DNA of 41,361 nt from positions 1-41,361 of the forward strand of contig DASVWG010000116.1 in assembly GCA_036389695.1 (NCBI GenBank), given 5' to 3'. Below the pieces are notes generated by a model that did not search any database, was not told the origin of the DNA, and was given only the letters and a program-made list of their open reading frames with translations. Origin of the DNA: JALZHR01 sp036389695. GTDB lineage: Bacteria > Acidobacteriota > Blastocatellia > Pyrinomonadales > Pyrinomonadaceae. This document shows positions 1 to 7,282 of this stretch, piece by piece (positions within the stretch are counted from its first letter, which is position 1; each line of letters opens with the position of its first letter). The translations under genes and the position numbers were made by a program.

Positions 1-277
1 ATAATTTTAATAAATATTTTTCCGCGTCAAAATCTTCCGTTTTTCTCTCGCGTAGAACGAACAAAATCGCCTGCCGGTAAGTTTCCGCCGTCGGTTTGCC
101 GTTAAAACACGGCGTTTCGATTTCGGAAAGACTCAGGTAACTGACCAGAACGCTCAGCAGCATCCATAAAAGCGTCTCGTCGCGCGTCCCTATCGGATTA
201 TGTCGATGGATGCTTTCGCGGTCTTCGTAAATTCCGTCGCAGATTCGCGCAAATTCCGTTTCGCTGATTTTCGTCAT
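1..277 (-). CDS. Hypothetical protein, N-terminal part only (runs off left edge)
   Basis: An open frame on the minus strand starts with ATG at 277 and reads without a stop to base 1, giving the first 92 residues (MTKISETEFARICDGIYEDR...). The codons look like the neighbouring genes (many GAA, GCG, CGC). The fragment is charged, with a hydrophobic stretch (LLWMLLSVLVSYLSLSEIE) near residues 36-54, and shows no signal peptide. I do not recognise the family. Its upstream gap is shared with the divergent small gene at 592. The C-terminus lies outside the window, so neither length nor domain content can be judged. Confidence 0.6.
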   Translation of the reverse strand, partial: MTKISETEFARICDGIYEDRESIHRHNPIGTRDETLLWMLLSVLVSYLSLSEIETPCFNGKPTAETYRQAILFVLRERKTEDFDAEKYLLKL

Positions 278-591
278 AGCTCAAAGTAAGAGTTTAAACA
301 GCCGAGCGTAATTCGTTCAACCTGACTGAATCGTTTTCAAACACAGTATTTAAAATGACGGCGCGATGTATGTAAAGCGAACACGATATTTATACTAAAA
401 ACTCAGCTAAAATAACTTTATTTCTGAAATATTTGGACTTATCGGATTTTTCACTTTTTGCCGGGTTTTGGCACATCGCTTGCTAAAGTAACGGCACGGA
501 AGGCATTAAACGGACGCTCGGATGAGTATGGCGGCGGGGCAAAAGGCTGGGCAGGGCTTTTTGCCAAAGCTGAGAAGGGGGAGTTGCGCGA
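278..591. other. Divergent intergenic region with sigma-54 promoter and leader hairpin
   Basis: This 314-base gap separates the minus-strand partial gene from the small protein gene at 592. It holds the sigma-54 promoter at 468-484. In the predicted leader, GGCAAAA (538-544) can pair with TTTTGCC (559-565). A strong purine-rich Shine-Dalgarno run (AGAAGGGGGAG, about 573-583) lies just before the ATG. The AT-rich part at 370-460 could carry an upstream activator site, but I see no clear repeat there. Confidence 0.5.
468..484 (+). promoter_or_regulatory. Sigma-54 (RpoN) promoter
   Basis: TTGGCACATCGCTTGCT matches the -24/-12 consensus TGGCAC-N5-TTGCW at every conserved base. The invariant GG (470-471) and GC (482-483) are separated by exactly 10 nt. 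Transcription should begin near 495, giving a leader of about 97 nt before the start codon at 592. Activation would need an enhancer-binding protein, and none is encoded in this window. Confidence 0.75.
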
Positions 592-846
592 ATGCAAATG
601 ATTTCTTTAGAAAATGTACTTCAGGATGTGAGAAACAGGGTTGACCAGTCGGTCTTTGGTGACAAGGTTGGTATTTTCGGAAAGCTTTTCGGATGTTGGC
701 ACGAAGATTTAAGCCGTCCTTTTGTGCAGAACAATACGGCATACAGAACTTGTCTCAATTGCGGCGCGAGAAAGCAGTTTGACACGCAAACCTTAAAAAC
801 GCACGGCGCGTTTTATTATCCGCCGATTGTCAGAAAGATGTGCTGA
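592..846 (+). CDS. Small Cys-containing protein, zinc-ribbon-like
   Basis: 84 residues. A strong Shine-Dalgarno run ends 8 bases before the ATG and fixes the start. The centre reads GCWHEDLSRPF...YRTCLNCGARKQFD, with Cys35, His37, Cys54 and Cys57 plus a terminal Cys84. The CxxC and the upstream CWH look like a metal-binding set, most likely one zinc (inference). The YRTCLNCGARKQFD/FYYPP pattern resembles short conserved proteins of acidobacterial genomes with no known role. No signal peptide or membrane segment is visible. It has its own sigma-54 promoter and a terminator downstream, so it is probably monocistronic. Confidence 0.72.
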   Translation: MQMISLENVLQDVRNRVDQSVFGDKVGIFGKLFGCWHEDLSRPFVQNNTAYRTCLNCGARKQFDTQTLKTHGAFYYPPIVRKMC

Positions 847-863
847 GCGCACAAAAAACGAGT

Positions 864-979
864 TTGAAAGAATTTGAGAAACGCTCGATTTATTTACGTT
901 TCATAACACAGGCTCAGGTTTTGATTATTTTGCTCCTTATAATTACATCCTGAGATTGTGTTTCTCAAAATTTCTTTCA
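864..979 (+). other. Structured 3' region (nested inverted repeats)
   Basis: TGAAAGAATTTGAGAAAC (about 864-881) is the near-perfect reverse complement of GTTTCTCAAAATTTCTTTCA (960-979). Inside it CTCAGG (913-918) pairs with CCTGAG (949-954). The segment lies between the stop codon at 846 and the terminator at 985. It is either a long structured 3' untranslated region or a small RNA. It matches no RNA family I recognise. Confidence 0.4.
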
Positions 980-984
980 TTGCA

Positions 985-1021
985 GCCGAAGCCGAAGTCA
1001 CGCGAATGGCTTCGGCTTTTT
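985..1021 (+). terminator. Intrinsic terminator
   Basis: GCCGAAGCC (985-993) pairs perfectly with GGCTTCGGC (1008-1016), 9 bp, and is followed by TTTTT (1017-1021). It ends transcription from the gene at 592 just before the converging GNAT gene. Confidence 0.75.
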
Positions 1022-1023
1022 GA

Positions 1024-1482
1024 TTAAATCATTTCTTCATACATCAAATAATGCGATTGCTCCATGCCTAATTTTTCATAAACTTTTTGGGCGTTCGAGT
1101 TTTCCTTTTCGACATAGAGACGAAAGCCGCGCACATTTTTCGCCTGCGCGGCTTTTTCCCTGACGAATTCGTAGAGCCGGCGGTAAATTTTGCGCCCGCG
1201 AAAATCCGGCAGAATGTAAACGCTCTGAATCCACCAGAACCAGCCGTTGCGCCAGTCGCTCCATTCAAACGTGACCATCAAGCCGCCGACAATTTTGCCT
1301 TCCGCTTCGGCGATAACGTAAAAACCTTTATCTTCGGCGTGAAAAACCGCATCGACGCCGCCCATCAAAATGTCACGGTCGAGATGTTTGCCTTCGGTTT
1401 CGTGCGCCATCGCCTGGTTAAATTCGACAATCGCCGCCGCGTCGCTTAATTTCGCCGGGCGAATTAAAATTTTATTATTCAT
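1024..1482 (-). CDS. GNAT-family N-acetyltransferase
   Basis: 152 residues from the ATG at 1482 (MNNKILIRPAKLSDAAAI...). The frame stays open 24 codons further upstream, but IRPAKLSDAAAIVEF is the usual beta1/alpha1 start of GNAT proteins, and AAGGCAGGA lies just before this ATG. The acetyl-CoA pyrophosphate loop is seen in VYILPDFRGRKIYRRLYEFV, a Q/RxxGxG/A variant reading RGRKIY. The C-terminal NSNAQKVYEKLGMEQSHYLMYEEM is the conserved motif B region. The acceptor substrate (an amine, amino acid or protein) cannot be told. It converges on the terminator at 985-1021 and is divergent from the DHH gene. Confidence 0.85.
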   Translation of the reverse strand: MNNKILIRPAKLSDAAAIVEFNQAMAHETEGKHLDRDILMGGVDAVFHAEDKGFYVIAEAEGKIVGGLMVTFEWSDWRNGWFWWIQSVYILPDFRGRKIYRRLYEFVREKAAQAKNVRGFRLYVEKENSNAQKVYEKLGMEQSHYLMYEEMI

Positions 1483-1565
1483 AAATCCTGCCTTGACGTT
1501 TCTATTCCAGCCAACTACTCTGAAATGTTTGTGGTTTTTACCAAAAGGAATCATATCAATAATCG

Positions 1566-2531
1566 ATGAAACTTCGCATTCTTTATCACGGAAACTGCTT
1601 CGACGGCGTTTCTTCCGCCGCCTTTTTCACCAAATTTTATCGCTCGAAAATCAGCCCGCACGCCGAAATCGAATATCAGCCGATGGCGCATCGCGCCGGA
1701 AATCTTTTCGACCGCGAATCGCTGACCGGCGAAGGCGAAAACGCGATTGTCGATTTTAAATATTCGCCCGACGAGCGCGTGACGTGGTGGTTCGACCATC
1801 ATCAATCGGCGTTTTTGACCGAACAGGACGAGCGGCATTTTCAAGCCGACACGAGCGGCAAAAAATTTCTCGACACCGAGAGCAAATCCTGCTGCGAATT
1901 CATCGCGCGGATTGCGAAGGAAAAATTCGCTTTCGAAGACGGCTCGCTCGATGAGTTGGTCGAATGGGCGCACATCATCGACGGCGCGCTGTATGAATCG
2001 CCCGCGCAATGCGTCGAGCTTCGCTCGTCGGCGCTGAAGCTGATGCAGGTTATCGAAGGCGAAAAAGACGCGTCGTTTGTCGAAAAAATCATCCGCGATT
2101 TGACCGAAAAATCGCTCGACGAAGTGGTCGAAAGCGCCGAAGTTCAGGCGAAACTGAAACCGATTCTCGAACAGCATTGGGCGACCGCCGAAATTATTAA
2201 ACGTAAATCGAAATATTCGCGCGGCTTGGTCAGCTTCGACCTTGTCGAGGACGGAATCGAAGGCTACAACAAATTTATCCCGTATTATTTTTACCCGCAG
2301 ACGACTTATAACGTCGCGATACTGCGCAGCCATTTCCGCACGAAAATCTCGGTCGGCTCAAATCCGTGGTCGCCGCGCCCGCGCCTGCACAACATCGCCA
2401 AAATCTGCGAACGCTACGGCGGCGGCGGTCATGCGGTCGTCGGCGCGGTTTCATTGCCGCCCGAAGATGTGGAATTAGGCAGAAAATATATGCAGGAGAT
2501 TATCGAAGAATTGCAGTTTGAAAGCGATTAG
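1566..2531 (+). CDS. DHH-family phosphoesterase
   Basis: 321 residues. The N-terminal DHH domain shows HGNCFDGVSSA (His8, Asp13), a metal-ligand Asp63 in IVDFKYSP, and the DHH signature Asp77-His78-His79 (WWFDHHQ). A C-terminal DHHA1-type element reads RYGGGGHAVVGAV (GGGGH at 285-289). These make it a Mn-dependent phosphodiesterase of the superfamily that includes NrnA, RecJ and c-di-AMP phosphodiesterases. The specific substrate (oligonucleotide, pAp or cyclic dinucleotide) is not decided by the sequence. It is cytosolic, with no signal peptide. The stop codon TAG lies inside the left arm of the palindrome at 2530-2600. Confidence 0.85.
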   Translation: MKLRILYHGNCFDGVSSAAFFTKFYRSKISPHAEIEYQPMAHRAGNLFDRESLTGEGENAIVDFKYSPDERVTWWFDHHQSAFLTEQDERHFQADTSGKKFLDTESKSCCEFIARIAKEKFAFEDGSLDELVEWAHIIDGALYESPAQCVELRSSALKLMQVIEGEKDASFVEKIIRDLTEKSLDEVVESAEVQAKLKPILEQHWATAEIIKRKSKYSRGLVSFDLVEDGIEGYNKFIPYYFYPQTTYNVAILRSHFRTKISVGSNPWSPRPRLHNIAKICERYGGGGHAVVGAVSLPPEDVELGRKYMQEIIEELQFESD

Positions 2532-2600
2532 CTGTTAGCGATTAGCGATTAGCAAGAAAAGAGCATCTGGCTAAAAGCTAAAAGCTAATCGCTAACAGCT
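2530..2600. repeat. Intergenic tandem-repeat palindrome B (GTTAGCGATTAGC type)
   Basis: A perfect 17-bp inverted repeat starts AGCTGTTAGCGATTAGC at 2530-2546 and returns at 2584-2600. The left side continues as (GATTAGC)2 and the right side as (GCTAAAA)2, so the arms are short tandem repeats of about 7 bp. It covers the gap from the DHH stop codon (inside the arm) to 8 bases before the Lrp start. Confidence 0.85.
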
Positions 2601-2608
2601 AAAAACCA

Positions 2609-3049
2609 ATGGATTCAATCGACTGGAAAATTTTGAAGGAATTGCAGACGGACGCGCGCGTCAGTTATGCCGAGCTTGGGCGGCGCGTCGGTTTGACGAC
2701 GCCTGCCGTTATCGAAAGAGTCAGAAAGCTGGAAGACGCCGGAATCATTACGGGTTATCGCGCCGAAATCGACGCGGCGAAAGTCGGCTTGCCGATAACG
2801 GCGTTTATCCGGATGAGCATTACCGGCGTCGATTACAGCCATATTATCGAAGTCGCCGAAAACGCGCCGGAAGTTCTGGAATGTCATCGCGGCACGGGCG
2901 GCGATTCGTTTATTATGAAAGTCGCCGTTTCCAACGTCGAACATTTGCAAAATCTGATTGACCGCCTGACGCCTTACGGCATCACAACGACTTCGATTGT
3001 GCTTTCTTCGCCGGTGAAAAGCCGCGTCATCGAAAAAAAAGATAGATAA
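2609..3049 (+). CDS. Lrp/AsnC-family transcriptional regulator
   Basis: 146 residues, the usual length. An N-terminal winged helix-turn-helix (MDSIDWKILKELQTDARVSYAELGRRVGLTTPAVIERVRKLEDAGIITGY in consensus; residues 1-50) is followed by a RAM/AsnC ligand-binding domain (residues 60-140, with ECHRGTGGDSFIMKV). Such proteins form octamers and respond to amino acids or other small metabolites, usually regulating amino-acid metabolism. The start follows the palindrome by 8 bases with no Shine-Dalgarno sequence. The effector and target genes are unknown; the lysine genes 8 kb away are only a guess. Confidence 0.92.
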   Translation: MDSIDWKILKELQTDARVSYAELGRRVGLTTPAVIERVRKLEDAGIITGYRAEIDAAKVGLPITAFIRMSITGVDYSHIIEVAENAPEVLECHRGTGGDSFIMKVAVSNVEHLQNLIDRLTPYGITTTSIVLSSPVKSRVIEKKDR

Positions 3050-3098
3050 TTCGGGGAAGAAATTTATCGCCTCGCGCGTCTAACGGACGAGGTCGATT

Positions 3099-3461
3099 AT
3101 GAAGAAAATTATCTGGTTCGCGTTCTGCCTGATTTTTTCAATCGAGGCATCGGCGCAGAAAAATGAAAAATTGAAGCTGCCGCTTCCCGCAGAATTGGAG
3201 CGCATCGAAATCAGCAAGACGAGCCAGGTTCAATGGTATAAGCCCGAACATCTGCGTCGGCTTCTGCCGAAATTTGTCGCCAGCCCGGGCACATATCTGA
3301 CCAAACTCGGTTTTCAGTACGGAACGTTCGTTCTCAAAAACGGAAAAACAATCAAATGGATGGCAAGCTACACGGATTCGATTCTGCTTTACGAAGGCTC
3401 GAAACATCAATTGTATGTTCTGCCGAAAAAACGCAGAAAGCCAAAAACGAAAAACGTTTGA
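3099..3461 (+). CDS. Hypothetical exported protein
   Basis: 120 residues. MKKIIWFAFCLIFSIEASAQ is a clear Sec signal peptide with cleavage expected after ASA. The mature part is basic and ends in KKRRKPKTKNV. A GGACGAGG Shine-Dalgarno lies 6 bases before the ATG. Its CGAGG can pair with CCTCG at 3070-3074, so the ribosome site may be partly masked. I do not recognise the family. It converges, with a 4-base gap, on the DNA glycosylase. Confidence 0.65.
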   Translation: MKKIIWFAFCLIFSIEASAQKNEKLKLPLPAELERIEISKTSQVQWYKPEHLRRLLPKFVASPGTYLTKLGFQYGTFVLKNGKTIKWMASYTDSILLYEGSKHQLYVLPKKRRKPKTKNV

Positions 3462-3465
3462 TATT

Positions 3466-4092
3466 TTATTTTCGCCTTTCGCTCAAGTAGAAATGCCACA
3501 ATAATCGTGCCGCCGCGGCGCGCAGCGGTTTCCATTTTTCGGCGATTTGCTGAAACTCTTCGGAGCCTGGCGCGTGTTCCAGATTTTTCAGTTTTTTCCA
3601 CGCGACGTGCAGCGCCAAATCGCCTTTCGGCATAACGTCGGCGCGCGAAATCGCCATCAGAAGATAAATGTCCGCCGTCCAATCGCCGATGCCTTTTATC
3701 TTTTTCAGTTCGTGTTTCGCTTCCGCGTCCGGCAATTTTTCCAAAGCTTTCAAATCCAGATTTCCTGCCAGAATCGCTCTTGCCAGCTCGCGCGCGTAAG
3801 TTATTTTCTGGCGGCTGAAATACGCGGCTTTCATTTCCTCGTCCGTCAAATTTAAAACGCCGGCGGGCGAAATCGCGCCGAGCTTTTCTTTGAGTTTATT
3901 AAACGCCGAAAGCGCCGCAGCGAGCGAAACCTGCTGTTCCAGAATGATGTGGACGAGCGTGGCAAAACTCTGTTCGCGCTGCCAGAGCGGCGGCGTGCCG
4001 TAAGTCCGAAAAATAAAAGCTAAGTCTGAATCTGCGGCGGCTAGTTTCCGGCAGGCGGCGACGAGTTTTTTTTCGTCGAGAGTCTCAATCAT
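3466..4092 (-). CDS. DNA-3-methyladenine glycosylase II family (AlkA-like, HhH-GPD)
   Basis: 208 residues from the ATG at 4092 (MIETLDEKKL...). The frame is open 85 codons further but that stretch is low-quality sequence overlapping the next gene. The helix-hairpin-helix KKIKGIGDWTADIYLLMAI (about 130-148) and the following Asp158 in MPKGDLALHVAWKKL fit the HhH-GPD fold and its catalytic aspartate. LVHIILEQQVSLAAA (46-60) is the conserved helix of AlkA/Mpg2 enzymes. The role is base-excision removal of alkylated purines. It lacks the N-terminal AlkA domain of E. coli, as in the shorter bacterial members. A second, unrelated 3-methyladenine glycosylase sits at 23879. Confidence 0.88.
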   Translation of the reverse strand: MIETLDEKKLVAACRKLAAADSDLAFIFRTYGTPPLWQREQSFATLVHIILEQQVSLAAALSAFNKLKEKLGAISPAGVLNLTDEEMKAAYFSRQKITYARELARAILAGNLDLKALEKLPDAEAKHELKKIKGIGDWTADIYLLMAISRADVMPKGDLALHVAWKKLKNLEHAPGSEEFQQIAEKWKPLRAAAARLLWHFYLSERRK

Positions 4093-4153
4093 AAAATGGC
4101 GGCGAAAATTTCTCTTTTTTCCGTTAAGATTATCATATACTTTGAGACGGTTT

Positions 4154-4672
4154 ATGAAACTGATTTTTTCGATTTTTTTGGCATTGTCAGTCTTTGGCGC
4201 GGGCGGCGCGGCGCAGAGCGTCTGTCGCGCGGAGCTGACTGACGCTCCGGTTTTGTTTAATCTGAAACTCGGAATTTCGCCCGCCGCCGCGCAGAGCGTT
4301 TTGGGAAAAGATTTGAAAATCAAAAACAAAAGAAACGGCGAATACACGTTTTTCCAGAATTTTATCGAAAGAAAAGCGACCGGTTCTTTAGCGAATGTGC
4401 GCGCGCTTTATTTAAGATTTTACGAGGGCGCGCTTTATCAAATCGAGATTTTTTACGAAGACGAACCGGACGCGCAGACGCTGGAAAATTTTATCAATCT
4501 TCAAACGGCGAAATTCAATCTTCCGCGTGAAGCTTGGAAAATCAAATACGGCATCGCCGAAATAAATTGCGGCGCGTTTTCGCTGGCGGCGGATAAATTT
4601 TTAAATTCGCGCGTTGAATTGACCGACGAAAGCGTTCGCGCAAAAGTCACAGACGCCCGGAAGCGCAATTAA
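4154..4672 (+). CDS. Hypothetical exported protein
   Basis: 172 residues from ATG 4154. A TTG 12 bases upstream is in frame but would spoil the signal peptide, and GAGACGG is placed as the ribosome site for the ATG. MKLIFSIFLALSVFGAGGAAQS is a Sec signal peptide. The mature protein has LKLGISPAAAQSVLGKDLKI (a SmpA/BamE-like opening, only suggestive) and alternating beta-strand-like sequence. A TATACT at 4136-4141 could be a -10 element. No firm family. Confidence 0.62.
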   Translation: MKLIFSIFLALSVFGAGGAAQSVCRAELTDAPVLFNLKLGISPAAAQSVLGKDLKIKNKRNGEYTFFQNFIERKATGSLANVRALYLRFYEGALYQIEIFYEDEPDAQTLENFINLQTAKFNLPREAWKIKYGIAEINCGAFSLAADKFLNSRVELTDESVRAKVTDARKRN

Positions 4673-4719
4673 TCGGGACGCGCGGGAGATTATTAAAAAT
4701 CAAAAAATAAAGAGACGCA

Positions 4720-7116
4720 TCAGTTTTGCCGCCGCGCGTTTTCGCTTAGTTGAGTCCATTTGCGGTCGTAATGAATGTCGCGCAGCCATTCGGGAATTTC
4801 GGCTTCCGGCGGCGACTCGAGATGAAAGATGACGATTTTGGGCGGATTTTTTCGCTCGCTGCCGGTTTTCAGATGGGCGCGTTCGGCTTCTTTGATAACC
4901 CATTCCGAACGGCTCGCGGCTTTTGACCAGAAAAGCAGAAAAACGTCGTCGGCGTCGATAAATTCATAAAGCTTTTGTTCCCAGCGGTCGCCGGGCGCGA
5001 TATTGACGATATCGACGTGATACATAACTCCGACCGTGTCGAGCAGTCGCAGGAAATTGTAAACTTCCGCTTTATCTTCCGACGCATACGAGACAAAAGC
5101 CGATTCTTTGCGCGACATCGGCACCGGAGTTAAAGCGGCTTCGGACGGCGGCGCCGACGCTTGACGTTCTTCTCTGGCAAGAATTTCGATGCGGAAAGTG
5201 ATGGTGCCGATTTTTTCGTTGTTTTCGTAAACCGAGACTTTGCCGAAACGTTTTCCGCTCAAGTGATTGTCCGGAACCGAGACGATAAATTGAATCTCCA
5301 GCGGCTCGCCTTCCCACGCGGCGGATTCTTCGGTTTCCGACGCTTCGAGTCCGGGCATCGTCAGTTTAAAAGCGAGCGTCGAGCCGCGTTTTATTTTTCT
5401 CTTTAATTTTTCCGCGACGTGTTTTCGGGCTGCTTCGTCCAGCGCCTTCGCCATTTCTTCGAGTCCTTCGGCTTGCTCGATAAGATGCGCGAAAATTTGT
5501 ATCACAAAGCTCTCGCCCGCGCGCGCTTCGGGCGGCGCGTAGAGCGTGCAGTGAACTTCATCTTCCGATATTTGTCCGGATATGGGAGGAAATACCCTCT
5601 CCGCTTTCCGAATAGGTTCCTTTTTTCCGCTCCAGACGGGAACGACGCTGAAGATAAAAGCCAAGCCGCCGGTGATAGTTGATAAATAAGTGAAAATTTT
5701 TGACGAAAGAGGCAGCCCGACGCGGCTTTCCAGCGCGTCGCTCGTCCAGTATTTAGCCTGTTTTTCCGAAACGGCGCTGTTTTCTTTGGAAATCCATTCG
5801 ACATCGCAGTTGAATTGAATTTCAACCATCTCGGAATTTTCGCCCGCGTCGGATAATTTTAGTTTCCATTTCCATTGCGGGAAAGTGCCCGCTTGCCGGT
5901 CATAAGGCAAGCGCATTTCTTCGGGTTTCGCGACGACCTGTAAACCGTCGCCGGCGAGCAGCTCAGCCGTGACGAATGCGTCATAACCCGGTTTTGTCAC
6001 AGGCTCGACCCGCGCCGCGCCGGTGACGACGGGAGTATTGCTGTCCTTATTTTCACAGAGATTTATCTCGGAGCGCTCGGGCTGGAGGCTGAGACAAACC
6101 GTGTATTCCGTATCTTTTATAAAACGCGAAGGATAAGTATAGCCGATTTTGTCGGCGTCGCCGTTTGAGCCGATAGCGTTGGAATTGTGCGTTATTATAT
6201 TGCCCGGCGTGCCGTTGGTCGGCGTGACGGTATTCGCCGTGCCGGTCTTGGTCGGCGAAACGGTCGGAGTCGGAGTTATTATTACCGGAGTCGGGGATGC
6301 TTCCCGAGTCGGTGTTTGAACCGGTGTGACAGATGGTTTCGGCGTGGGTGAAGCGGGCGGAGTTTGTGTTTGTATCGGCGTTGGCTTCTGCGTTGGCTTC
6401 TGCGTCGGTAAAGGCGTCGGAGCGACGCATTTGCAGCTTTCTACCCGAATAGCTTTTCTGGTGATTGCATTGCCGCTGACAACTGTAATCAAGTAATTGC
6501 CCGGCTGAGCGCTGCTTAAATCCCAGGTCGTTTGAGATTGACCTTGTCCGAGAATGCGCCCTCCGGAAACGCGATAGGTATAAGGCGGACGTCCGCCTCG
6601 TGTTGTAACAGTGACTCTCGTATTCCCACAATTCGTTTCGTATGTTCTTGAGCCGGACGGGCATTGTGTTCTGACAACGCTCGTGCCAAGCGTGATTTCG
6701 AGCTGTATTTGCGATGCCTGCGCTGAATTGGGCGAAGCGGTCGAAGTTTTTGAAGCTTTAGGATAGCTTGATTCGGATGCGGAAGCCGGAGTTGTCTCGG
6801 CGGGATTTGCCGAAACGTCATAACTTATTTGTTCAAAATCTCCCGGCTGAGTAAGCTCTCCGGCGGCGGCTTCGGGCTTTTTGAATCTTAATTTAAGTGA
6901 ATTTGTTTTATTGAAACGGCTGCCGGAAATTGTTTTGGAGTCGCTGACTTGCGAATAAGAACTGCTGTAATAATAATTCAGCGCAAAATGCAGCGCCAGC
7001 CCGAACGCTAATAAGCCAAGACCTGTCAGCATCAACCGCCATCGAATACGAAATTTTAATTTCGGCAATGCCTCGTTTGAATTTGAGTTTTGCGGTGAAT
7101 CTAAAGCCGAAGACAT
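4720..7116 (-). CDS. Two-pass membrane protein with cytoplasmic TIR domain
   Basis: 798 residues. Order: cytoplasmic tail 1-27; membrane helix about 28-48 (LMLTGLGLLAFGLALHFAL); an extracytoplasmic part with a PKD/Ig-like segment (about 148-226, GGRPPYTYRVSGG) holding four Cys; a Thr/Pro-rich spacer about 232-300; a second globular part 320-450; membrane helix about 473-494; then inside, a beta-rich domain (about 519-646, starting VHCTLYAPPEARAGESFVIQ) of the kind often found before effector domains; and a TIR domain 671-785 (SAFVSYASEDKAEVYNFLR). Glu743 in SEWVIKEAERA is at the NADase glutamate position of catalytic TIR domains. A role as an envelope-sensing NAD-degrading or signalling effector is inference. 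It is flanked by ordinary genes. Confidence 0.85.
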   Translation of the reverse strand: MSSALDSPQNSNSNEALPKLKFRIRWRLMLTGLGLLAFGLALHFALNYYYSSSYSQVSDSKTISGSRFNKTNSLKLRFKKPEAAAGELTQPGDFEQISYDVSANPAETTPASASESSYPKASKTSTASPNSAQASQIQLEITLGTSVVRTQCPSGSRTYETNCGNTRVTVTTRGGRPPYTYRVSGGRILGQGQSQTTWDLSSAQPGNYLITVVSGNAITRKAIRVESCKCVAPTPLPTQKPTQKPTPIQTQTPPASPTPKPSVTPVQTPTREASPTPVIITPTPTVSPTKTGTANTVTPTNGTPGNIITHNSNAIGSNGDADKIGYTYPSRFIKDTEYTVCLSLQPERSEINLCENKDSNTPVVTGAARVEPVTKPGYDAFVTAELLAGDGLQVVAKPEEMRLPYDRQAGTFPQWKWKLKLSDAGENSEMVEIQFNCDVEWISKENSAVSEKQAKYWTSDALESRVGLPLSSKIFTYLSTITGGLAFIFSVVPVWSGKKEPIRKAERVFPPISGQISEDEVHCTLYAPPEARAGESFVIQIFAHLIEQAEGLEEMAKALDEAARKHVAEKLKRKIKRGSTLAFKLTMPGLEASETEESAAWEGEPLEIQFIVSVPDNHLSGKRFGKVSVYENNEKIGTITFRIEILAREERQASAPPSEAALTPVPMSRKESAFVSYASEDKAEVYNFLRLLDTVGVMYHVDIVNIAPGDRWEQKLYEFIDADDVFLLFWSKAASRSEWVIKEAERAHLKTGSERKNPPKIVIFHLESPPEAEIPEWLRDIHYDRKWTQLSENARRQN

Positions 7117-7282
7117 AATTTAAGTCTCCAACATCGTTATTTTATTTTCCGGCTTCAAACCGAAAAATTATGAATAAACTTATACAAACACGCCTGTTAC
7201 GACATTGCCGATTCTACCAAAACTTGCGGAAAATAAATAGTTTTTTATAAAAGGCAAAACCTGAACGGCTGCGCTTCCGTTT

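Noticed and set aside
1551..2333. 260-codon open frame on the minus strand opposite the DHH gene
   Set aside because: It mirrors a well-supported gene. Its composition (Phe/Arg/Asp rich) is what antisense reading of GAA/GCG/AAA-rich codons gives. The same reason removes the long antisense frames at 10934-11506, 17754-18260, 18643-19275, 20011-20604, 21536-22165 and 25729-26367.
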